DNA of 64,000 bases. Origin: Firmicutes bacterium TM09-10. Lineage in GTDB: Bacteria > Bacillota > Clostridia > Lachnospirales > Lachnospiraceae. The DNA is taken from positions 131,417 through 195,416 of the forward strand of contig QUKC01000005.1 in the NCBI GenBank assembly GCA_003481005.1. Reading direction: 5' to 3'. The notes beneath the pieces are model-generated. The model was not told the origin of the DNA. It ran no database searches and saw nothing but the letters and a program-made list of their open reading frames with translations. A program made the translations under genes and the position numbers. This document shows, one piece after another, positions 35,137-42,767 of this stretch (position 1 is the first letter of the stretch; every line of letters begins with the position of its first letter).

Positions 35137-36171
35137 TCATTTTTTCCCGAAATGCTTTTTTCGAAAATTACGCCATGTCCAGAGTGCTTTATAGTACAAT
35201 ACAAACGCTGCTGTGGAGCGCTGCTGCATGGCAATCATTTTTTTCTGCTCTGCATTGACGCGTTCCTGATAATACGGATTGTCCGCAAAATCCGGGAACG
35301 CTTCTTTTAATTCGTTTCCCATCTTCCGGATAAAAGAAAGCGATTTATGACCCTCTCCGACCATATAGGAAAACAACGTGTTGACATAAAACAGCATCGT
35401 GTATTCAAAGCAGATTTCCGGTCGGTAGGTTTCAAGATAACCGAATTTCTTCGCATTTTCCAGAATGCCCCGTCCAGCCGCCATCCGGTCTTCACAGCGC
35501 TCCCTGCTGATGGTATGCACCGTGGACGCTTCATGCTGGTAATAAAAATACATGACCTCCGGGATATATTCATAATGATGTGCCTGTAAAAGCACCGCGT
35601 CGCTGATCGCATTATCCTCGTAAAAAATGTGCTCCGGAAAGCGGATGCCGCTGTCCATGAAAATTTCCCGGCGATAGACCTTTACAACAAGGCTTCCGCT
35701 GTCTAAAATCAATGACCGACACTGTTTATTGCCAAGCACGCCGCTCTGCTCTGCTTTGCCGTTTTTCACACGTTTGCCAATTTTCATGCTGTGTTCATCC
35801 GTCAGGCAGTAATCACAGCCCACCATATCCGCACCGGTTTCCTCTGCACGTCCGATCAGCTTTTCGTACATCGTGGGCAAAATCCAGTCGTCGCTGTCAA
35901 TAAATCCGATCCACTCGCCTTTTGCAAGGGACAACCCGATATTTTTCGCGCCGCCCTGTCGCTTGTTGACTTCCGAATGCACAGCTTTGAATTTACCGGG
36001 GTACTTTTTTTCATACTCCAGCAGAATGGAAAAGGATTTGTCCGTAGAAGCATCATCCACCGTGATGACCTCGTAATCCGAAATCGTCTGCGCCGCCAGT
36101 GAATCCAGGCAGTAATTCAGTTTTCCGTCCGATGCCATGTTATAAACCGGCACAATGATACTCAGCTTCAT
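35137..36171 (-). CDS. Glycosyltransferase family 2
   Basis: It starts at 36171 (MKLSIIVPVYNM) with GGAG eight bases upstream; 344 residues. The GT-A motifs VDDASTD, IGFIDSDDWILP (metal-binding DSD) and EDNAISD near the middle are those of inverting GT2 enzymes. The C-terminal part (about residues 200-340) is mostly helical with no membrane span. It is 29 bp downstream of the hydrolase-methyltransferase gene and probably co-transcribed with it. Sugar specificity is unknown. Confidence 0.87.
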   Translation of the reverse strand: MKLSIIVPVYNMASDGKLNYCLDSLAAQTISDYEVITVDDASTDKSFSILLEYEKKYPGKFKAVHSEVNKRQGGAKNIGLSLAKGEWIGFIDSDDWILPTMYEKLIGRAEETGADMVGCDYCLTDEHSMKIGKRVKNGKAEQSGVLGNKQCRSLILDSGSLVVKVYRREIFMDSGIRFPEHIFYEDNAISDAVLLQAHHYEYIPEVMYFYYQHEASTVHTISRERCEDRMAAGRGILENAKKFGYLETYRPEICFEYTMLFYVNTLFSYMVGEGHKSLSFIRKMGNELKEAFPDFADNPYYQERVNAEQKKMIAMQQRSTAAFVLYYKALWTWRNFRKKHFGKK

Positions 36172-36200
36172 ATCGTTTTCTCCGTTCTGTGCGCACTCTA

Positions 36201-37673
36201 TTATTTGGTTCCCTCTACGCAAATCCAGTCCTCGCCATCCTTTGTGTGAATCCTTGTCTCTGCAAATCCGGCTTCCCGAAACAGGTTCTTAAACTGCTCC
36301 CTGGTCGGGTTGAACAGGTGGAATTTGCGGATATTATCTTTTACCTCTCTGGGCAGTCCGGGCTTTTCATAGATGTCTGCAACCAACAAAAAGGTTCCGC
36401 CGGTCTTTAATACTCTGCGCACCTCTTTTAGGTTTTCCTGGGGGTTCGGCCAGAAATAAAAGCTTTCCACGGTCACGATTTTGTCAAAGGTCTCTGCCTC
36501 GAAGGGAAGCTTTTCCACCGATCCTTCCAGAATTTCCATCTTGCCTGCCGCAACCGATTCTGCATTTGTTGCGCGGGACGTTTCCACCGATACCGACGAA
36601 TAATCAATTCCCGTCAAATGTCCGTCCGTCACATGCTCCGCCATCCGGGACAGCGCAGCTCCGCCGCCGCAGCCGATATCCAGAATGTTGTCGTTTCCCT
36701 GAATCTCCCAAAGGGAAAGTGCCCAGCCGGTCACATTGTGGTGGCTCTCATTCATGCGCTCCAGCATCTTTTTGCCATCCTCGCCCTCCGGCTTTCTCGG
36801 ATTTCCGGACTCGGTAATTTCTGCCTGAGCGTGCTCTGCTTCTGTGAAATGTCTTTCTTCGAAATCATTTTCTTCCATTCCGCGGCCGTCCAGACGACAG
36901 CTTGCCAACACTTCCTCTACCCACTGTTCCGAGTAGCATGCCAAAAGCTCTTCATGCTGCATCGCATGGTACCGGATATCCGGATCCACAAAATGTCTTC
37001 TGTAGCGGTTTTCGTATTCCTCCCCCATCTTCACGGCATAAAAACAGTGAATTTTCGTTCCGGGCACATAAATATCATCTTCCAGCGGCGTCACCATATC
37101 GGAAAAGAACTGGTTGAAAATGCTCGTATTGGACACAAATGCCATGGAAGGCAGCTCCTGCGTGGCGGCACTGCACCCGAACAGCTGCAGCATTGCCTGC
37201 GCATACTCGGCACCGGCTTTTTCTTCCATTTTCTTTTTTGCCCAGACTGGAAGCTTTCCGCTGCGAAGCATTTTTCCAAGAAGAGGCGTCATCGCTTTCG
37301 CCATCGCCCAGGTTCCAAAGCTGCTGCCCTGATCCAGATCGGAGCTTCCGAGGATTCCGTGCCGGATATGGATTTTTTTGCGCTGCACCATAAGTCCCAC
37401 AAAGGAGCCGCCCAAAGAACAGCCATATGCCGCAAAGAGCTGACCGCCGAGATTTTTCTGGATATAGTTTTCCAGCTTTGCCGTCTCGATCAACATGTTC
37501 GGAAAGGTCGAATCCTCCGTCTCGTCGAACCCGTCATAGGACGCGCAGAGCACATAAAAGTGCTCCTGCAGCAGAGGGATCACATGTCCGAAGTTCCGTT
37601 TCCAGTGACAGCATGTCCCCGGCAGCAGTAAAATTGCCGGCTTTGTTTCCTCGCCAAAAGAATAGATTTTCAT
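36201..37673 (-). CDS. Fused alpha/beta-hydrolase and class I SAM methyltransferase
   Basis: About 490 residues from ATG 37673 (MKIYSFGEETKP); the frame extends to 37730 but no better start is seen. Residues 1-250 form an alpha/beta-hydrolase: LLLPGTCCHW (oxyanion region), nucleophile elbow AAYGCSLGGSF and a late His-Glu region (MQHEE). After a charged linker (about 250-310), residues 315-490 form a Rossmann methyltransferase: ILDIGCGGGAALSRM (motif I), GIDYSS, VESFYFWPNP and VLKTGGTFLL. Both halves keep their core motifs, so neither seems decayed. It is divergent from the FliB-like gene. The substrate is unknown; a small acyl ester or a sugar are both possible. Confidence 0.85.
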   Translation of the reverse strand: MKIYSFGEETKPAILLLPGTCCHWKRNFGHVIPLLQEHFYVLCASYDGFDETEDSTFPNMLIETAKLENYIQKNLGGQLFAAYGCSLGGSFVGLMVQRKKIHIRHGILGSSDLDQGSSFGTWAMAKAMTPLLGKMLRSGKLPVWAKKKMEEKAGAEYAQAMLQLFGCSAATQELPSMAFVSNTSIFNQFFSDMVTPLEDDIYVPGTKIHCFYAVKMGEEYENRYRRHFVDPDIRYHAMQHEELLACYSEQWVEEVLASCRLDGRGMEENDFEERHFTEAEHAQAEITESGNPRKPEGEDGKKMLERMNESHHNVTGWALSLWEIQGNDNILDIGCGGGAALSRMAEHVTDGHLTGIDYSSVSVETSRATNAESVAAGKMEILEGSVEKLPFEAETFDKIVTVESFYFWPNPQENLKEVRRVLKTGGTFLLVADIYEKPGLPREVKDNIRKFHLFNPTREQFKNLFREAGFAETRIHTKDGEDWICVEGTK

Positions 37674-37796
37674 TGCCTTTTCATCTCCCATAGGCCCATT
37701 GCAGCGCACAGATATCGCTGCCGCCTGCATACTTAGCCTTATCTAACTTTGATCTTCATTATATTCCCGGGACTTTTCAATTTCAACAGGCGCATG

Positions 37797-37802
37797 TATA
37801 AT
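37797..37802 (+). promoter_or_regulatory. -10 box of the FliB-like gene
   Basis: A perfect TATAAT lies 31 bp before the ATG. The -35 (TTTTCA at 17 bp) is poor, so strength or sigma dependence is uncertain. Confidence 0.4.
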
Positions 37803-37833
37803 ATTTTCACCACTAACACTTGGAGATACGCCT

Positions 37834-38955
37834 ATGCAAACATTATACCCCGATTATTATGCGCAGTTTCGCTGTACAGCGGACAAATGCCCCATCACCT
37901 GCTGCCAGGAATGGAAAATTTCTGTCGACGACAATACGCTAAAGCGCTGGGCAGCCTTAAATCCGCCCGTGGATTCGAAACTCTTTACCTACGTTCAGGA
38001 CGGTCAACACATGATCGCTTTAAACAGCCGCCATGTCTGTCCGTTTCTCGAAAAAAACAAGCTCTGCCGTCTTGTTCTCGAACACGGAGAGGATGCGATT
38101 TCCGAAACGTGCCAGGTTTTCCCCCGCGAAACCCATTCCTTTGCCGACCATGAAGAGGCTTCGCTCATGCCCTGCTGTCCCGCAGTGATCGACCTCTGGG
38201 CAGCGCAGGATGCTACGCCGCTTACTTTTCCGCATCCGAATATTGACAGCATACCATTTTTCATCCGTTCTGCAATCATCGACGCCATTTTGCAGCAGAC
38301 CGACCGGCTGCCGGAGCAGATTCTTTCCGCCTGTTTTTATATGATACAGGAAATCCACCGAAAAAAAAAGCCGACAAAAGACTTTCTTTCAGATTGTTTT
38401 TCTGAAAAAAGCTTTTGTCAGCTCTATGATGCCATGGATGACCTCTCGCCGGACTGCATCGACTCTGTTTTGGAGTGCAACGAACTTTTATTAGATCTTT
38501 CTGTCAACTATCAGAAAGAGCAGCTCTATCAGGAATGGCTTACCCCACTTACGCAGCAGGCGGAAACGTTGTCGGAATTGCTCACGGAACCGGAAGAAGA
38601 GCTCCCGATGCAATGGCAGGCATTCCGTACTGCCTTCGCGCAATACGAGCCTCTGATGCGCAGCTACCTTGCAAACGAGGTCTATTCCGAGCTGCTTTCC
38701 TTTGAGGACACCACAAAGCATATGCTCGTGCGCCTGCAGTGGCTGATGCTGCAGTATGCCGCGCTGCGCCAGAGCCTGTTCCTCATCTGGCAGGACAGCC
38801 CGGAGGCATTTTCCTATGAAAAAGTGCGGGAAGCGCTGGTCATTATCAACCGTATGACCGGCTATGACGAAGAAGATATTTATGAATATCTGGGAAACAG
38901 CTTCGAATCCCTGCTCTGGGACTGGGGCTATTTTGCGCTGCTCGCAGGATTCTAA
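37834..38955 (+). CDS. fliB: FliB-like flagellin lysine N-methylase
   Basis: A 373-residue protein with TGGAG eight bases before the ATG. The Cys pattern is that of FliB: FRCTADKCPITCCQEW near the start, VCPFLEKNKLCRL, ETCQVFPR and MPCCPAVIDLW, enough to bind an iron-sulfur cluster. The C-terminal two-thirds is helical. FliB methylates surface lysines of flagellin. It is separated from the pseudaminate genes only by two minus-strand genes, so flagellin is the likely acceptor of at least part of this modification island. No flagellin gene is in the window. Its own terminator follows at 38961-38999. Confidence 0.82.
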   Translation: MQTLYPDYYAQFRCTADKCPITCCQEWKISVDDNTLKRWAALNPPVDSKLFTYVQDGQHMIALNSRHVCPFLEKNKLCRLVLEHGEDAISETCQVFPRETHSFADHEEASLMPCCPAVIDLWAAQDATPLTFPHPNIDSIPFFIRSAIIDAILQQTDRLPEQILSACFYMIQEIHRKKKPTKDFLSDCFSEKSFCQLYDAMDDLSPDCIDSVLECNELLLDLSVNYQKEQLYQEWLTPLTQQAETLSELLTEPEEELPMQWQAFRTAFAQYEPLMRSYLANEVYSELLSFEDTTKHMLVRLQWLMLQYAALRQSLFLIWQDSPEAFSYEKVREALVIINRMTGYDEEDIYEYLGNSFESLLWDWGYFALLAGF

Positions 38956-38960
38956 ACGGC

Positions 38961-38999
38961 AGCGCCGCCGGGCAGATGTCCCGGACGGCGCTTCTTTTT
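38961..38999 (+). terminator. Terminator after the FliB-like gene
   Basis: AGCGCCG/CGGCGCT arms, extended by CGGG/CCCG, are followed by TTCTTTTT. It starts 5 bp after the stop codon. Confidence 0.8.
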
Positions 39000-39019
39000 G
39001 CTCATTTCTTTTATTCATG

Positions 39020-39054
39020 ACAATAGAATGCTCGCAGAGCGTGCATTCTATTGT
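39020..39054. repeat. ACAATAG hairpin repeat, copy 3
   Basis: Twelve-bp perfect arms (ACAATAGAATGC and complement) are preceded by TTCATG, near-identical to copy 1. The stop codon TAG of the VOC gene at 39048-39437 lies within the right arm. Confidence 0.9.
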
Positions 39055-39437
39055 TTTTCACAGAACAGTTCGATTTCTTCTCCCACCGGTCCGATGATGA
39101 ATGCGATCCGTGCCGGAAGGGATGGCTTCGACATGATTTCGATATCGACCGGCTCCATCGTCACGGCATAGCCAGCCTTGCGCACAGTCTCCACGATGCT
39201 GTCCACATCGTCTGCCGCCAGTGCGAAATGGCGGATTGCGCCCTGCGGCAGATCTTCCTCCGCGTTCGGGAAAATCTCAATCAGGCTCGTCCCTGCGCCG
39301 TACATCAGCCCTTCCACCTTCGGCTCACCCCAGCTTCTGACAAGCGGAAGTCCAAGAAGCTCTCCATAGAACTTCTGAACCTTTTCCAGCTCCTCCGGTC
39401 TGCATTTCACACATACATGATGAACACCTGTAATCAT
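39048..39437 (-). CDS. VOC-family (lactoylglutathione-lyase-like) protein
   Basis: It starts at 39437 (MITGVHHVCVKC) with AGAGG upstream; 129 residues. Two VOC modules are present with His in GVHHVCVKC, Glu in SLIEIFP, His in AIRHFALAADD and Glu in EEIELFCE at the four metal positions. The fold is shared by glyoxalase I, dioxygenases and antibiotic-resistance proteins; function is open. The last codons (CAA TAG) are taken from the hairpin repeat copy 3, so the native C-terminus may have been cut or extended by a residue or more when the repeat arrived. Confidence 0.82.
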   Translation of the reverse strand: MITGVHHVCVKCRPEELEKVQKFYGELLGLPLVRSWGEPKVEGLMYGAGTSLIEIFPNAEEDLPQGAIRHFALAADDVDSIVETVRKAGYAVTMEPVDIEIMSKPSLPARIAFIIGPVGEEIELFCEKQ

Positions 39438-39549
39438 TTCGTTTCCTCTCTTTCTGCCGCATATCCAGCGACTTATCCTTTGTAATTCCTGCTGCGGCAT
39501 CCACCAGTCCAGCATTTTCTTCCCATGTCTGCCGCTTCGCGCAAGTGCT

Positions 39550-39981
39550 TTACCCCTGCTGCCCCAAAATAATCCGGATCAGCTCTTTTTCCAGCATCAG
39601 CGTCCGGTTCCAGGGATTCAAAATGATCCCTTCCACGCCGTCTGCCTGCAGCGCGGTTGCAAACAGCTGTCCCATATCCGCCAAAAACGTCGATTTCACG
39701 CGGTCGCTGCCGCGCAGCTCTTCCTCAAATCCGGTAAACGCAGCCCACCACAGTTTGCCGTCCGACGTTTTGACGGTCTGCAGTAAAAGCTGTCCGCCGC
39801 CAGCCGGAGGCTCCACTGCAACGATAAGCTGTCCGTTTTCTTTCATTCGGCGGCGCACCACCGTCAGCGCATGTGCCAGCATTTCCTGCGTCGGCTCCTG
39901 CTGCAGCCCGGCGATGGCTTCCTCTATTTTTTCATTTCCCCGCAGCCCCTCGTCCCGCAGTTCGATCTCTTTTTCTTCCAT
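39550..39981 (-). CDS. SseB-family protein
   Basis: It starts at 39981 (MEEKEIELRDEG) with AAGGGG upstream; 143 residues. The pattern MKENGQLIVAVEP, FTGFEEEL and the end segment IILNPWNRTLMLEKELI match the SseB N-terminal domain, which in many bacteria occurs alone as a small protein of unknown biochemical role. The start lies 11 bp beyond the RsmH-family stop on the same strand. Nothing points to a specific pathway. Confidence 0.72.
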   Translation of the reverse strand: MEEKEIELRDEGLRGNEKIEEAIAGLQQEPTQEMLAHALTVVRRRMKENGQLIVAVEPPAGGGQLLLQTVKTSDGKLWWAAFTGFEEELRGSDRVKSTFLADMGQLFATALQADGVEGIILNPWNRTLMLEKELIRIILGQQG

Positions 39982-39991
39982 AACTATCCCC

Positions 39992-41047
39992 TTACTCTGC
40001 ACGCACCGCCCAGCGCATTTTCGTCGAACGCGCGCGTCCGTTCTGTGCACATTCCTGCGCGGAAGGGCGGATGACATCTTTGGCATAATCAGAATAGATG
40101 CCCTCCCGATAGCCCTCTTTCAGTGCCTGCTTCACGAGCCTGTCCTCGCCGGAATGGAACGTCAGGATTGCAACGCGCCCGCCCGGCTTCAATGCGCCCG
40201 GCAGCTTTTCCATGAACTCGTAAAGCACTTCAAACTCGTGATTGACGTCAATGCGCAGCGCCTGAAACGTCCGCTGGCAGGTCTTTTTGACCGTCTCCTG
40301 CTTTTCCTTTTCCGGCAAAAAGTCCAGCGCCCTTTCGATCACCCTACGCAGCTTTGTCGTTGTGTCAATCCGGTTGCCGCGGCGGATTTCTTCTGTGATT
40401 GCCTTTGCAAGCTCCTCACAGTACGGCTCGTCTGAATTTTCGTACAACATACCGGCAAGCTCTTCTCGCGATATCGTATCCAGCCGTTCTGCCGCGCTGA
40501 TGCCCTTTTCCTGATTCAATCGCAGATCCAGAGGACCATCCACTTTGAAGGAAAAGCCGCGCTTCGGATTATCGATCTGCATCGAAGACACTCCCAGATC
40601 CGCCAGAATGAAATCAAATCCGCCGACCTCCTTCGCAATCTCGTCGATCGTGCAGAAATTCTGCAGCCGGATGGAAAGAATATCCTCCCCATAGCCCAGC
40701 TCCTCCAGACGCTTTTTCGTCTTGGCGGATTCCTCCGGGTCTACGTCTGTCGCATACATGTGCCCCTCACCATGCAAACATTCCAGCATCGCTTTTGTGT
40801 GTCCGCCGTATCCCAGCGTCGCGTCAAAGCCGGTTTCCCCGGGCTGAATCTGCAAAAAATCCAGAATTTCCTTTACCATAATCGAAATGTGCATCCCGGC
40901 AGGCGTATTTCCCTTACGGATCACATGCTGCACTGTATCCTGATATTTTTCCGGCTGCAGCTCCTTATATTTTTCCTCGAATTTCTTCGGGTATTTTCCT
41001 TTATATCGAACGCGGCGCTTATGCTGCGCCTGATTTTCCTGTTCCAT
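39992..41047 (-). CDS. RsmH/MraW-family methyltransferase with N-terminal extension
   Basis: A 351-residue protein with AAGGAG eight bases before the ATG. The MraW core is recognisable: MHISIMVKEILDFL, DATLGYGGHTKAML (SAM loop), FILADLGVSSMQID, RGFSFKVDGPLDLRLN and ILTFHSGEDRLVK near the end. RsmH N4-methylates C1402 of 16S rRNA. This copy differs from textbook RsmH in a basic N-terminal tail of about 50 residues (KRRVRYKGKYPKKFEEKY), DATLGYGG in place of DGTLGGGG, and HSGEDR in place of HSLEDR. It is not in a cell-division cluster. It may be a paralogue with a shifted target. Confidence 0.85.
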   Translation of the reverse strand: MEQENQAQHKRRVRYKGKYPKKFEEKYKELQPEKYQDTVQHVIRKGNTPAGMHISIMVKEILDFLQIQPGETGFDATLGYGGHTKAMLECLHGEGHMYATDVDPEESAKTKKRLEELGYGEDILSIRLQNFCTIDEIAKEVGGFDFILADLGVSSMQIDNPKRGFSFKVDGPLDLRLNQEKGISAAERLDTISREELAGMLYENSDEPYCEELAKAITEEIRRGNRIDTTTKLRRVIERALDFLPEKEKQETVKKTCQRTFQALRIDVNHEFEVLYEFMEKLPGALKPGGRVAILTFHSGEDRLVKQALKEGYREGIYSDYAKDVIRPSAQECAQNGRARSTKMRWAVRAE

Positions 41048-41130
41048 ATCGGTTTCTCCTTATTTGTCTCCGCAGGCGGAATCTATGCTATCGCTGTGAA
41101 CGTCTTTCTCTGCTTCGAAAGCACACCACT

Positions 41131-42528
41131 CTATCTACAGATTTCATCGATCCATGCAAACAGCTCGTCCAGATCATAGTCGCCCGCATGCGGCACGCCC
41201 CACGGCGCATGGTAATCCACGCTACAGCCCTGTGCACGCAGCTTTGCGACCAGCATCGCTGAAATTGCAAGGGAGGTATCCCGGTCACACTCTCCGTGCC
41301 GGATGCGGAAATATTTCGCTTTCTGCGCGTCGGCAACATCCACATAGGACATCGGGTTTAACATGCGCACAACCTGCTCCGGCGCCATCTCTCCACGCTT
41401 TTTACTGTGTTGCAAACTGTATTTTGTAAAATGGCGGCAGTTGACGTTTTCCGAACCAAACAGGTCGTTTTCCGCCGTTTCCAGCTCCAGCCCGTCAAAC
41501 GCAGGCGCCGTTTTCATACGCGTGATCGCTCTTGCATAGGCAGGAAAATCCATTCCAACCGCACGTCCGTCCTCCACGGTCAGCCAGGTTTCCCCGGAAA
41601 GATCGGTTTTACTATCCAGCGCTTTCTGCGCGGATTCCAGAACGATCCCTTTCACATATTCCAAAAACGTGCCGGTTCCGTCCGCCGCAAGCGTCAGGGC
41701 GCGCCCCTGTTCATCTTTTAACCCGAGACTGTTGACGTACTCCGGGAAAAGCACCGCTTCGTCCTTCGAGGTCTGCACCTGCTCCGGTGTCATATCGCCG
41801 TCTACCGCGGAAAATTCCGGTCTGCCGCCCTCCGTCAGATTCATCTGCATCCGGCGAAATTCATTCACACCGAGAAACTGCCATTCGTAAGCCGCATCCG
41901 CATGCTCCAGGTTGATGATCGGGCAGTAACAGGACGCTGCAAAAATCTCATCGCCCGCATCCGCTGCTCCGATCGCCTTTAAATACGGCTCATAATCCGG
42001 GTGGTTTCCTGAACTGCCGACCAACGAAGACAGTGCGCCGCCCGCACTTGTCCCGTTTGTGATAATCTTTTCCTCATCGCCCGGCAAATCCTTGGCAAAT
42101 GCATGCAGATAACGCACCGCCGCTTTATAATCCACAATGCAGGCAGGCGCTTTTCCGGTATAGGTTTTGTTTTCATCCTGCTGCACCCTGCCGCGGATCG
42201 CCGGCGCAGCTACGACATAGCCATGCTCCAGCGCACAGAAAACCGTATTCGGGATCCCGGAGCCTTCCTGCGTTTCTCCCGGCGCGGCCGGCTCACCCGG
42301 CATATAGCCGCCGACTTGATTCGGCATAAAAACCGGAGCAGTCGCAAGCGTATATCCGTTGATGCTTTCTCCCTCGTAAAAACCCTCCGGAGCATAAATA
42401 TGCATCCGCTGATACGCTGCATTCTCCGGTAAATCCGCATAAAGCAGATCGACAAACTGCCGGTAGCGGATCGTATGCGCCCCGACTGTCAGTGACTCTA
42501 CAGTATAAACAGTTTTATCAAAGTTCAT
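41131..42528 (-). CDS. Subtype-B-like tannase / alpha-beta hydrolase
   Basis: A 465-residue protein without a signal peptide; GGAG lies nine bases before the ATG. The nucleophile motif TNGTSAGGALSSL, the preceding VVAAPAIRGR and a late VDYHAPWGVPHAGDYDL, with the His expected for the triad, follow the layout of Lactobacillus-type (subtype B) tannases. Those cleave galloyl esters to gallic acid. An intracellular enzyme acting on imported galloyl esters fits the gallate-decarboxylase-like genes 3-7 kb away. A feruloyl esterase of the same superfamily is the main alternative. Confidence 0.75.
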   Translation of the reverse strand: MNFDKTVYTVESLTVGAHTIRYRQFVDLLYADLPENAAYQRMHIYAPEGFYEGESINGYTLATAPVFMPNQVGGYMPGEPAAPGETQEGSGIPNTVFCALEHGYVVAAPAIRGRVQQDENKTYTGKAPACIVDYKAAVRYLHAFAKDLPGDEEKIITNGTSAGGALSSLVGSSGNHPDYEPYLKAIGAADAGDEIFAASCYCPIINLEHADAAYEWQFLGVNEFRRMQMNLTEGGRPEFSAVDGDMTPEQVQTSKDEAVLFPEYVNSLGLKDEQGRALTLAADGTGTFLEYVKGIVLESAQKALDSKTDLSGETWLTVEDGRAVGMDFPAYARAITRMKTAPAFDGLELETAENDLFGSENVNCRHFTKYSLQHSKKRGEMAPEQVVRMLNPMSYVDVADAQKAKYFRIRHGECDRDTSLAISAMLVAKLRAQGCSVDYHAPWGVPHAGDYDLDELFAWIDEICR

Positions 42529-42647
42529 CTATCGTATCTCCAATCTCAAAGAATCGTGAACGGTGCCATCACACCGTAATTATTTTATGCATTCCAAAAT
42601 TTAAAGGATGCCAGTCGCGTTCCGATCGCATACATTCTATAAAAAAC

Positions 42648-42677
42648 TTGTACAAAGCCTGTATTTTATGTCATAAT
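42648..42677 (+). promoter_or_regulatory. Possible promoter of the AGCS symporter gene
   Basis: TTGTAC (42648-42653), an 18-bp spacer and CATAAT (42672-42677) with an extended TG-T. The -35 match is weak. Confidence 0.4.
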
Positions 42678-42767
42678 GGTGCAAAAGACTTTCCCGTTTC
42701 AGTCCGGTAACGCATTCAAGTGAAGCTCCCTGCCCATTCCGGATCAATGGGAAGAAATGAGGGTTTT

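Noticed and set aside
36618..37631. Plus-strand frame of 337 codons opposite the hydrolase-methyltransferase gene
   Set aside because: It is antisense to a gene with clear motifs; composition is that of a reverse-complement shadow.
42601..42645. Possible seventh half-copy of the ACAATAG repeat (CATACATTCTAT near 42629)
   Set aside because: Only one arm is recognisable and there is no pairing partner; likely chance.
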